Shown in pieces: positions 45,701-53,174 of a stretch of 64,000 bases of DNA (position 1 is its first letter; each line of letters opens with the position of its first letter). The DNA comes from Mercurialis annua. Its lineage: Eukaryota; Streptophyta; Magnoliopsida; Malpighiales; Euphorbiaceae. Below the pieces are notes generated by a model. The model was not told where the DNA came from and made no database searches. It saw nothing but the letters and a program-made list of their open reading frames with translations. The DNA lies in contig NC_065570.1 of NCBI RefSeq assembly GCF_937616625.2, positions 64,941,665-65,005,664 of the forward strand, read 5' to 3'. Both the position numbers and the translations under genes were made by a program.

Positions 45701-48700
45701 AAGAGCTTCTCCACTTCATCTCGGATGGCAATCTGTTTCTCTAGAGAGAAAGTTCTTTTCTTTTGCTTGACAGGTTTGCATTTCGCATCCACATTTAACT
45801 TGTGCGAGATGATCTTAGGGTCTACCCCCCCAATATCCTCCGGCTTGTTGGTGAACTCCTTCACGTACTGTTTTATCCGAGCTATGATAGCCTCCCGGTG
45901 CTCGTCTGGCCAATCTACCCCCAGCTTTACATACATCTCGGATCCCTCTGTAAGTTCGATCGTTTCTAAGTTTTCTCGGGGTTTCTGAGCTTTTTTCTCT
46001 CTGATCAGCAGCTCGGGTGTATCGATGTTCATCGTTTCCACCGTGCTGCCCATAGTGGCCATGTAACATTGCCTAGATAGGGTTTGGTTTCCCCTGATAG
46101 TTATGACCTCGTTTTCCACTGGGATTTTCATCATCAAGTAACGAATACTAGTCACTGCACCTGTGCTATACAACATAGGTCTACCAAGAATACCATTATA
46201 AGCAAGAGGCATGTCAACTATCATGAACAGTGAACGTACCTTCCGTGTTGGTTCCGCCAGGATTCCCTCTGTTCCGTCCTCCTGAGGTATTTCGATGCCG
46301 AGCTCTAGATCCAGCTCGACCATGCCCTCTGGGGTAACTGGAGCTCCCCCCAGCCCCAGGAGAGGAATGTTCACAGGCTTGAGGTCAGTCTTGGATCCTC
46401 CCATTGTCAAAAAGACTGTCAGAGTCAACAAGTTAACCGAGCTTCCATCGTCTACCAGCAATCGTTTTACCCATTTCGATCCAATGATGGCGGATACGAT
46501 CAAGGCGTCTTCATGAGGAAAATCTACTCCTTTCGCATCCTCTGGCCCGAAAACAATGTTAGGCCATGGCGTCCCAGTAGATACCGACATGACCATCTTT
46601 TGCTTTTTCTTTCTGCGCTTGCGACCATATTCGGACTCTGAGGTTCCTCCCGAGATTGTGTTAATTACCCCCGTGACTTGTGTTTTCTTTGATGGGGATT
46701 GGGCCTCCCTACTCCCCCCGGGCTCCGACCTAACCGAGTTGACCCTCGTATTTCCTCGGTCTTGGCCCTCCTTGGCCACAACAAAATGTTGTAATCGCCC
46801 CTGACAGACCAACTTGTCTATTTCACTTCGCAAACGTCCGCACTCCTCTGTTTCGTGGCCATAACCATCATGAAAATCACAGAACTTGGATCGGTCTCCA
46901 TCTTTCACTAGCCTCGGCGGGTAACGAATCTCTTCGTTGTTGTGCTTGATCCAGGATAGAATTTGTTCCCTCGGAGTATTGAGTGGTACATACTGTCTCG
47001 GCACTCCTGCTCGATCTACATATCCTTCCGTTCCTCCTCCAATACTGAAACTTGGCTTAGTACCAGGCCCCGTACTTGGCGGACTGGTCTGAGCATTGAA
47101 TGGTTTGTTACCTCTGTATCCCGAAGTCTCGTTCAGAGGTCGGTACCGATCTTGGTTACGGTTAGATCCCTGAGTATTCTGCGTTTTACTGGGAACCGGG
47201 CTAGCCGTCCCGTAAGACTTCCTCTGCCTTTCCTCGTCAAGATTGATATAATTCCAAGCCCTGTCCATCAACTCGGTGTAAGTGTCAACCGGGTTGGTGA
47301 TCAGGCTGTCTCGGAAGACTTGCATGCTGGTGTTATCTTTCATAGCATCGATGGCGGTATCATCGTTCAAATCTTCTATCATGATTGCCTCGGCATTGAA
47401 CCGAGCAATATAAGCTTTTAAACTTTCTCCCGGTTTTTGAAAGCACTTCTTCAAATCACTGGATCTTTTCTTTCGTTCGATGCTCGGGGCAAAATGAGTT
47501 TTGAAAGCCATAGCAAGCTCCCTGAAACTAGTAATAGAGCCCTCCTTGAGGTTCTGGTACCACTTTTGCGCCGCATCGCTCAACGTCGAGGGGAACACTT
47601 TGCACACTGTTGCGTCCGAGACACTTTGAACTCCCATGGCAACCTGAAAACAACTTAAATGAGTCATCGGGTCGGATTTACCGTTATATCTGTCAATGGG
47701 CGGATATTTAAACTTATCTGGAAATGGGTCATCCCATATAGCCTTTGACAAAGGGCTAGCAATGCCACAGGTAGTAAAAGGTCGAGATTCTGCCTTGTGC
47801 CCTTTATGCCTATCCAGCTCGGCCTGGACTAGACGAGTAACTTCGTCATGCAAAGTTTTCTGATGCTGAGATGCTGCCCCCGAGCTGTGAACACTCTCGG
47901 CCCCGTTTCTCCTGACCGGTGGAGCTCCTGCTCTCGCGGTCCGCAGAGGATCTGCCTCCGGGTCTGGGTCTTCCCTCCCCAAACCAGCGTCACCGCGCTG
48001 TGTCCCCGGTGGTAGATTCTCGTCTTGCACCCCCTCCCTTCGAGGAGGAGGAGGATCATTCCGACCTTCGTCTCTCGGAAAAGGGCGATCATGCCGACCT
48101 CCGTCTCTCGGCAGATTAGTGTCACGATGATCTTCGCCTCTTGGTGCTTGATGCTCTGTGGGACCCCTAGGTCTGGGTCGCGGGTGATCGCTCCGACCTT
48201 CTTCTCTCGGAAGACGACCATCCTGAAACTCAGAAGCTCGGGGCGGTGGGGCCACAGGGGTGGCTGAGGGATTGTAACTTGGGTAATACTGGGACATGAC
48301 TGCAAAGTGCATCTGCTGAGCCTGGTGCAGCTGGCGAGCCATGTATTCTAAATATTCTTGAGCTTGTAAGACCGCCGGAGGTATATCCTGCCCAGAAGTT
48401 GTTCCCGTTCCCGTAGCCACCAGTGTAGCGTCTACTGGGAAGTTGAGTTGAGTGGGAGACAAGGTATTGTGGAGGAAACTCTGAGGCACGGTGGTTCCTG
48501 GGGTTGATAAGTGGGTGTGACTTGGATCTGAAGCAAAAGGGTTCGCCCTTGGATAGTTTTCCAACCCATATAAAGGCACAAATCCAGCTCCACTGCCGGA
48601 GGCCCTGGATCCTCCCACCTGAGCATTCGCCGGAGGAGTTAAGCCAGTGATCACAGAGGTCCGACCACTAGCAGAGACTCCACCAACCAAGTTAGCGTCG

Positions 48701-48753
48701 GCAACCGTAGTTCCCAGAGGATCTACCCTGTCCAAAACAGGATCATCAGCCAT
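42760..48753 (-). CDS. Tat gag-pol polyprotein (uninterrupted)
   Basis: One 1997-residue frame starts MADDPVLDRVDPLGTT, 67 bp past the primer site. Order: Pro/Arg-rich N terminus; gag about 340-510; zinc-finger-like CDFHDGYGHETEEC 625-638; aspartic protease with LLVDDGSS around 767-772; reverse transcriptase about 1010-1200 with YVDD at 1147-1150; first RNase H about 1280-1400; second RNase H about 1427-1555 (D1431, E1469, D1493, D1547); integrase with H1650, H1657, C1688, C1691 and D1720, D1780, E1816 (D-35-E); and a GPY/F-type module about 1930-1990 (EGPYRVTEV). There is no chromodomain. All catalytic positions I can place are present. The protease has Asp-Asp-Gly instead of Asp-Thr/Ser-Gly. 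The single frame means gag and pol are made together and cut by the protease. Confidence 0.95.
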   Translation of the reverse strand: MADDPVLDRVDPLGTTVADANLVGGVSASGRTSVITGLTPPANAQVGGSRASGSGAGFVPLYGLENYPRANPFASDPSHTHLSTPGTTVPQSFLHNTLSPTQLNFPVDATLVATGTGTTSGQDIPPAVLQAQEYLEYMARQLHQAQQMHFAVMSQYYPSYNPSATPVAPPPRASEFQDGRLPREEGRSDHPRPRPRGPTEHQAPRGEDHRDTNLPRDGGRHDRPFPRDEGRNDPPPPRREGVQDENLPPGTQRGDAGLGREDPDPEADPLRTARAGAPPVRRNGAESVHSSGAASQHQKTLHDEVTRLVQAELDRHKGHKAESRPFTTCGIASPLSKAIWDDPFPDKFKYPPIDRYNGKSDPMTHLSCFQVAMGVQSVSDATVCKVFPSTLSDAAQKWYQNLKEGSITSFRELAMAFKTHFAPSIERKKRSSDLKKCFQKPGESLKAYIARFNAEAIMIEDLNDDTAIDAMKDNTSMQVFRDSLITNPVDTYTELMDRAWNYINLDEERQRKSYGTASPVPSKTQNTQGSNRNQDRYRPLNETSGYRGNKPFNAQTSPPSTGPGTKPSFSIGGGTEGYVDRAGVPRQYVPLNTPREQILSWIKHNNEEIRYPPRLVKDGDRSKFCDFHDGYGHETEECGRLRSEIDKLVCQGRLQHFVVAKEGQDRGNTRVNSVRSEPGGSREAQSPSKKTQVTGVINTISGGTSESEYGRKRRKKKQKMVMSVSTGTPWPNIVFGPEDAKGVDFPHEDALIVSAIIGSKWVKRLLVDDGSSVNLLTLTVFLTMGGSKTDLKPVNIPLLGLGGAPVTPEGMVELDLELGIEIPQEDGTEGILAEPTRKVRSLFMIVDMPLAYNGILGRPMLYSTGAVTSIRYLMMKIPVENEVITIRGNQTLSRQCYMATMGSTVETMNIDTPELLIREKKAQKPRENLETIELTEGSEMYVKLGVDWPDEHREAIIARIKQYVKEFTNKPEDIGGVDPKIISHKLNVDAKCKPVKQKKRTFSLEKQIAIRDEVEKLLKAGFIRKVDYPEWLANVVLIKKSNGRWRLCIDFTDLNNACPKDSFPLPNIDQLVDATCGFAVYAFLDASQGYHQIPMSKDDEEKTAFTTDLGTYCYKKMPFGLKNAGATYQRLMNHVFKDQLGKNVEVYVDDIVVKSRGIEEHATDLAETFEKLKGFNLKLNPEKCVFAVRSGKFLGHLISEKGIEANPEKIEAVMSMKAPSSVKEVQKLNGRVTALGRFMSCSAKRCLPFFKILKNTKNFKWTEECNAAFEELKVYLSTPPVLGRPEPGEILYLYLSVNDETAAAVLVKEDKGLQTPVYYLSRVLKGPEVRYPKIEKFALALKVAAEKLRRYFEAHIIVVRTNQPLRKALQRPEMSGRLVSWSVQLGGYDIRYEPRPALKAQVLADFIAETTASDQPEEPDEQLIRWVLEVDGASNLDGSGAGVVLKGPHGVTLRSSVKFDFPASNNAAEYEALLIGLRMVNVVKAEHVTIRSDSQLVVCQTLGTFEARDSEMRRYVDRVKFFLNKIQELGGKWVIEQVPRLENQEADVLAKAATVNEKIPGVHFSVQKHSSIDNYETIFLTQPLENWMQGIAHYLMDGTLPENRDKAYKILRQAPYYAFLDGVLYRKSFTHPWSRCLTAEEGEYVLREIHEGICGAHIAPRMLAKKAMLQGYYWPLMVKQAEEIVKKCENCQRHQNIRHAPTTEQCPITSPWPFATWGIDILGPFTPTTGQKKFLIVAVDHFTKWLEVEAVSTITEARIRDFFWRQIVCRFGIPRALVTDNGKQFNCRAFKEFCNDLHIDLRFTSVVHPQSNGMTEVTNRTILKGLKARLGEFDRQWLEELPKVISAYRTTPRAGTGDTPFSLTYGCEAMIPVEIGMPTLRVQFFDEAKNEEEQKLCLDLLEERREQAALRIEAYKQRMAKYHNKRVKPLSFQVGDLVLRRADIAKGNAGVGKLDPNWEGPYRVTEVGRAGAYKIAHMSGRVLPRTWNSQVLRKYYQ

Positions 48754-48820
48754 TGTTTCTCGTCAAGATCTGGTCAGCAACGTCAAGAGAACCAGAGTAG
48801 AACAAGGGAATACAAAACGT

Positions 48821-48838
48821 TTCCCACAGACGGCGCCA
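48821..48838 (-). other. Primer binding site of the Tat element
   Basis: On the minus strand TGGCGCCGTCTGTGGGAA starts two bases after the 5' LTR. Its TGG start pairs with a tRNA CCA end. The tRNA was not assigned. Confidence 0.8.
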
Positions 48839-48840
48839 AG

Positions 48841-49600
48841 TGATGAATCACCAAACTGAATCCGAGCTGTAGTGACCTGCACACCACAAGCAGACAGAGG
48901 TCAGAAAGAACTCCGGTGGGGGTCACCGGACGTTCACTCCGACGCTCAAGTAAGATTTTAGGTAGAGGAAGAAGAAGAAGAGAAAAAGAGAGTGCTTAGA
49001 GTAGAGAAAAAGAAATTACCTAGGGTTTGTCCTTAAACCCTCTATTTATAGTTAGGGTTTAAGGACAAACCTGCCTTGCTGGCAGGCTGTGAGCCCAGTG
49101 GTCCCAGAAATCAGTTATGCTGACGTGGTAGAATATCCCTGCGGGAGGTACGGGTTGTTAGGTGTGTCAGAGGGAACATTCCTCACGTACCTGTCAGAAG
49201 ATCTTCTGTGGTCCCAGGATCTGGTACACGAGCGAGCGCTCTTAGGACGGGACCTCGGAGCCCGGATAACTTGGGAGTCAAGTTATCATGGTTCCCGTAT
49301 CTGGGAGTGGCTCAGATCTCGGACTAGGTGGTCCAGTGTTTCGGGCTCAGGAGCTCGGAGCTCGGCTTAGGTCTAGGTCGAACATACTTCAGAGCTCGGG
49401 TAAGATTCTTGGTCCGACCTTATCAGGCATGATTGTCTCGGATGATGTTTGAATTCCCATCGATCCGGTGACCCCCCAAGTCATGCGTTCTATGGTTTCA
49501 AGAAGGTCGGAAATTGTTACCAGGTCGGTGAAATGCTTGACTTAGCGATGTTCGTTCCTGGCGAGGTTGCTTCGCCCCTACTAGATGTGCTACGTTATCA
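48841..49600 (-). repeat. 5' LTR of the Tat element
   Basis: Same sequence as 37485-38244. On the minus strand a TATA-like CTATAAATAG (about 49043-49052) sits in the loop of a hairpin whose 18-bp arms (49024-49041, 49054-49071) are perfect complements. This is the promoter side for gag-pol. Confidence 0.93.
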
Positions 49601-49945
49601 CTTAGTTTTTACTAAATTGTGCTATGATTTGCCTAAGTGAAAAATTGATTATTTTCCATGTCCCGCAAGTGATAGTGAAGCTTGAAGTGTGATTCAATTT
49701 GACCTTGTACTAATGAGTTAGTAACCGTTGTTATATTGAATTATGTCATAAAATTATTATTGTTATTCGATTGCATCATTATTTAGTTGTCGGTTTTAGA
49801 AGGTTGTTATTCATATTATTCATAGGGTCGGGGATTTCTTTGATTGATTTATTTTTAAGTTATATGCTAAGGATTTCTAACATATTTTGTAGAGTAAGAT
49901 TTATTTCTTGCTTGAGGACAAGCAAAGGTTAAGTGTGAGGAGGTT
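49601..49945 (+). other. Remaining 3' internal part of the Athila-like element with purine tract
   Basis: It continues the interrupted internal region from 37484 and ends in GAGGACAAGCAAAGG and the purine-rich AAGTGTGAGGAGGTT immediately before the LTR. No coding region is seen. Confidence 0.75.
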
Positions 49946-51462
49946 TGATAGGAGTATTTTACTCCTATATTTAGGTTCGATTTTACTCGGTTTTTATCAT
50001 GTGTAGTATTGTTTTTATACATTATTTGGCGTTTTTACGTTTAATAGTGTTTGTTAGTGTTTCAGTGGAAATTAGGTGAAAATCGACTATTTGGGGCAAA
50101 ATTATGGTGGATTGCGTGTACGAGTAAAAGCGGACGAAGGAATTGAAGTTCACGAACGAGATTGAGGAAAAAAGGATTGTTCCGTTCGAAAAAGATGAGT
50201 CCCGAACGGAAAACATGCAGAGTGAGCATGAGTCCCGAACGGAAAAGCCTTGTCCCGTTCGGGACTCAAGAAGGAATCTGATATCAAAAGCTTTCGGCCA
50301 ACAAGTTTTTCGAACGTGAATGGTTTGTTCCGTTCGGGAAAGAAGAAAATTAGGCATGTCACGAACGGAACCAAGGGTTTCCCGAACGGGACAAGAGTAA
50401 AACACGCGTGCAGCAGACTTTGAATTGGACTAAAATTCCTCCTCCAAATACAATTACAATTCCTATTACAAATTGATTTGTAATACGAATTAGAAGACTC
50501 CGGAACTTCTCCTACTATATAAAGACCTTGTACTAGACTCAATTTAATACGTAGAATAGATTAGACATTAGATTAGAGTAGTTATAATTTAGGTTTCATT
50601 AAATAGTTTTTAGTTTAGTTTTTTTCCAGCAGTTTATAAGTAGTTTATAATTAGTTTCTGCAAGACGATTGTTGAAGATTTCAAGTTTAATCAAGACGAT
50701 TCTTTCCGAAATTGACAACTCCGGTATTTATTGTTTAATTATGCTTTCTTCTTCATCATCCTTCTTGTTTTGTTTCAGTTTTATTATGAGTAACTAAAAC
50801 CCTTGTTCGAGGGTTGATATGAACTTATAAATTGGTAATTACTTGGATTGGATGGATTAGTGTTAATTCGTGTCTTAATTATTAATCTTATTGCTTGGAT
50901 TAAATTAGCTACTTAGTTCATGAGTTTGTGTTTAGTTAACTAATTGAGAGATTGTTAATTAAATAGACATAGATAATTAAGAACTTGGAGAAAAACGCCG
51001 TGAGAGCGGGTTGGAATTTAGGTAGTCGTTGAGTTTGCTTCATAATTATAATTTGATTATTTAATTCAGTTTTAATATCGTGAGAGCGAGTTAATAATTG
51101 GTTAGTTAATTAGGTTGTAATTTTATTCGGATCTTTGAGGCTTGAGAGGGCGGGATTCGGTGCTTTAGAATAGCTCGATTCACGATAAAATCACTAAAAA
51201 CTCCTATTCCATAATTTTACTTATTTATTTGGGATTATCAATCCTTGAGCTTTTTAATCTTATTGTTTTAAATCATATTTTATTATTTGTTTTCAGTTTA
51301 TATTAGTTTAATTAAATTACAAATCCTATTGATTTTTCTAGTTAGCCGATTAAAGAATATTTGAAATTAGTGATTAAGTCCATTGTCTCTGTGGGATCGA
51401 TACTTGGTCTTCCAAGTTATATTACTTGAGCGATATCGTACACTTGCGATTATTTGCCAATA
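49946..51462 (+). repeat. 3' LTR of the Athila-like element
   Basis: 1517 bp, near-identical to the 5' LTR. The right flank GGCTT repeats the left flank of the 5' LTR. Confidence 0.9.
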
Positions 51463-52387
51463 GGCTTCAAAGAAAAGCCTATCTTAAATGTTAGTCCAAG
51501 TAATCTTGTGGCAGCGCAAACTACTCTATCTTTGTGGTTACCTCCACCAATAGGTTTTCATAAAGTTAATTTTGATGGTGCTATTGATATGAACTCCAGG
51601 ATAGGTGCGATTGGATTTGTAGTATGTGATTCTGCAGGTAACATTATCTTGGTCGGGGCTAGACGTTTTCTGGGCATAGTGGTACCAATCGTGATAGAGG
51701 CATTGACGCTTCGGACATCGATAGAGGAGATGTTACTAACAGGTTATAAAGATCTAATCCTTGAAGGAGATTGTCTTAATCTATAAATGCTGCTAATACC
51801 TCCACAAATGACGACAGAGATGCCAGAGTAGTTCCTGAAGATATTCTTAATCTAGTTTTCTGTTTTTCGGAAATTAGATTTAAATATGTAAACCGTAAAC
51901 AAAATGGGGTGGCCCATCTGGTGGCTAGATAAACCCTAGTCGATGACTGCTTTGGCAGCTCTCATCATTCTGTTATGAACTGGCTTTCTCAAATGTGTTG
52001 AGGAGTCATTCATTATGTATATATCACATTATATTAATGAAATTCAGCGACTTAAGTAGCAATTTGACCCCTTAACTTGTAAGCAATGAGCAATTCACAT
52101 ATAAATTAACTTTGTGGGCAAATTAGTCATGAACTTGCTGATTATGAGCAATTAACCCCGTTATGAAAAATTAACTTAAAATTTGATTGGGTAAATTGAC
52201 AATTGAGGGACAAATAACTTATATATTTAGGGGACAAATTGCCAAAATGGGGTTAATCGCCCATAATATATAAGTTCATGACTAATTTGCCCACAAAGAT
52301 AATTTATATGTTAATTGTCCATTGCTTACAAGTTGAAGGGGCAAATTGCTATTTAAGTAGAAATTCAGCCTTTGTTAAAAAAAAAAT
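51463..52387 (+). mobile_element. LINE fragment 3: RNase H region and poly-A tail
   Basis: The reading frame gives WLPPPIGFHKVNFDGAIDMN, IGAIGFVVCDSAGNIILVG and LILEGDCLNLI, the RNase H domain at the end of plant LINE proteins (the Asp-Gly-Ala and Glu-Gly-Asp motifs are visible). Stops then interrupt it (TAAATG at 51784 and TAA in VAR*TLVDD near 51930). It ends with CAGCCTTTGTTAAAAAAAAA at about 52366-52387, the 3' end and A-tail of the LINE, after removal of the MITE at 52049-52359. Confidence 0.82.
52049..52359. mobile_element. Mutator-type MITE in the LINE 3' end
   Basis: Inverted arms read GACTTAAGTAGCAATTTGAC at the left and GCAAATTGCTATTTAAGTA at the right. GAAATTCAGC occurs at 52039-52048 and again at 52360-52369, a 9-10-bp target duplication. 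No coding content. Confidence 0.85.
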
Positions 52388-53174
52388 AACATAATTAATG
52401 TCCTAAACGTAACGAAGTCGCCAAATGGAGGTAAAAGAAATGTTTCACTTCATACACGCGCGACATACAGCCAATCACATAGCGAGTAATATCAACTCTC
52501 TCTAAAACAAATTACTAGTTCGTTGACCATCTGCAAACTCATTTTGACACCTTCTTTGCTTCTTATTGCATTCCTCTTCTTCTGTCCTTAAAAAACTTAA
52601 AATCGAAAAAAAAAAAATTAGGGAGAGAAAGTAAAATAGAATCCCTACGAAATCGCGTCCCTGAAATTTAGCGATTTTCTCTCTGTTTCTCTCTCTCTCT
52701 CACTATATAAGGTATGAATTAGATCTCATAACGGTTCTGTTTGTTTCCCGAGAAAATGAATTAAACAGAACTGAATGGATTACTTTTGACTTTACTTTGT
52801 GTTAGATGAACACGTCATCTTTAATTTTTTGTTTATTTTCTTTTAATATGACTATTTGTTCACCAACTGAATCGACATTTTTCCCTTTTAGTAAGTAATA
52901 ACTGAATTTGCACGGTTAATTAATCAATTTAACATGTATTTTAAATTCCTGTTGCAATCTTGATGTGTATACACTTTAAATGCTGTGAAATTGCACTTAT
53001 TAAGAATTTTTGTTTTTGATTTTACATATTTAGATAGGTTTTAATTACTTGAATTGCTCTTAAATTTTCATATTATTCTCAGTTGATTTAGAGTGATTGT
53101 TAATTGTTATAGTAAAAGGAGGAGGAAATGAATTGAAGTGAGAGAGATAATCAAAAAGAAAAGAAGAGGGAGAG
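52388..53174 (+). promoter_or_regulatory. Upstream and leader region of the CASPL5A gene
   Basis: A CT-rich run (about 52680-52700) is followed by ACTATATAAGGTATG at 52701-52715. This is either a TATA box or the end of a leader exon with a GT donor, and a leader intron up to about 53108 is possible. The choice cannot be made from sequence. Confidence 0.4.

Larger units (their letters stand above)
37485..49600 (-). mobile_element. Tat-lineage Ty3/gypsy retrotransposon with antisense gene
   Basis: LTRs at 37485-38244 and 48841-49600 (760 bp each, no difference noticed) bound a 12.1-kb element. CTTAG is duplicated at 37480-37484 and 49601-49605. Read on the minus strand, the order is: LTR, primer binding site 48821-48838, one gag-pol frame 48753-42760, hairpin 42679-42720, 18-bp tandem array 42181-42600, antisense spliced gene 41694-39349, purine tract about 38245-38260, LTR. 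Lack of a chromodomain, a second RNase H before integrase and an antisense frame downstream of pol point to the Tat lineage (Retand/Ogre relatives). Identical LTRs and intact frames suggest a very recent, possibly active copy. Confidence 0.93.
33290..51462 (+). mobile_element. Athila-like LTR retrotransposon, non-autonomous, carrying a nested Tat element
   Basis: Two LTRs of 1516 and 1517 bp bound an internal region with a primer binding site at 34812-34829, a gag remnant and a purine tract at 49931-49945. The target duplication GGCTT lies at 33285-33289 and 51463-51467. Once the nested element (37485-49600) is removed, the internal part is only about 3 kb and encodes no protease, reverse transcriptase or integrase. 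The phrase TTGGGAGGCAATCCCAAGAG after the gag remnant and GAGGACAAGCAAAGG before the 3' LTR are typical of Athila-type elements. It would need proteins from a relative to move. LTR identity suggests a recent insertion. Confidence 0.88.

Noticed and set aside
49089..49370. 93-residue frame present in both Tat LTRs
   Set aside because: Plus-strand frame inside the LTR, opposite to gag-pol, with no recognisable domain. It is duplicated only because the LTRs are identical.
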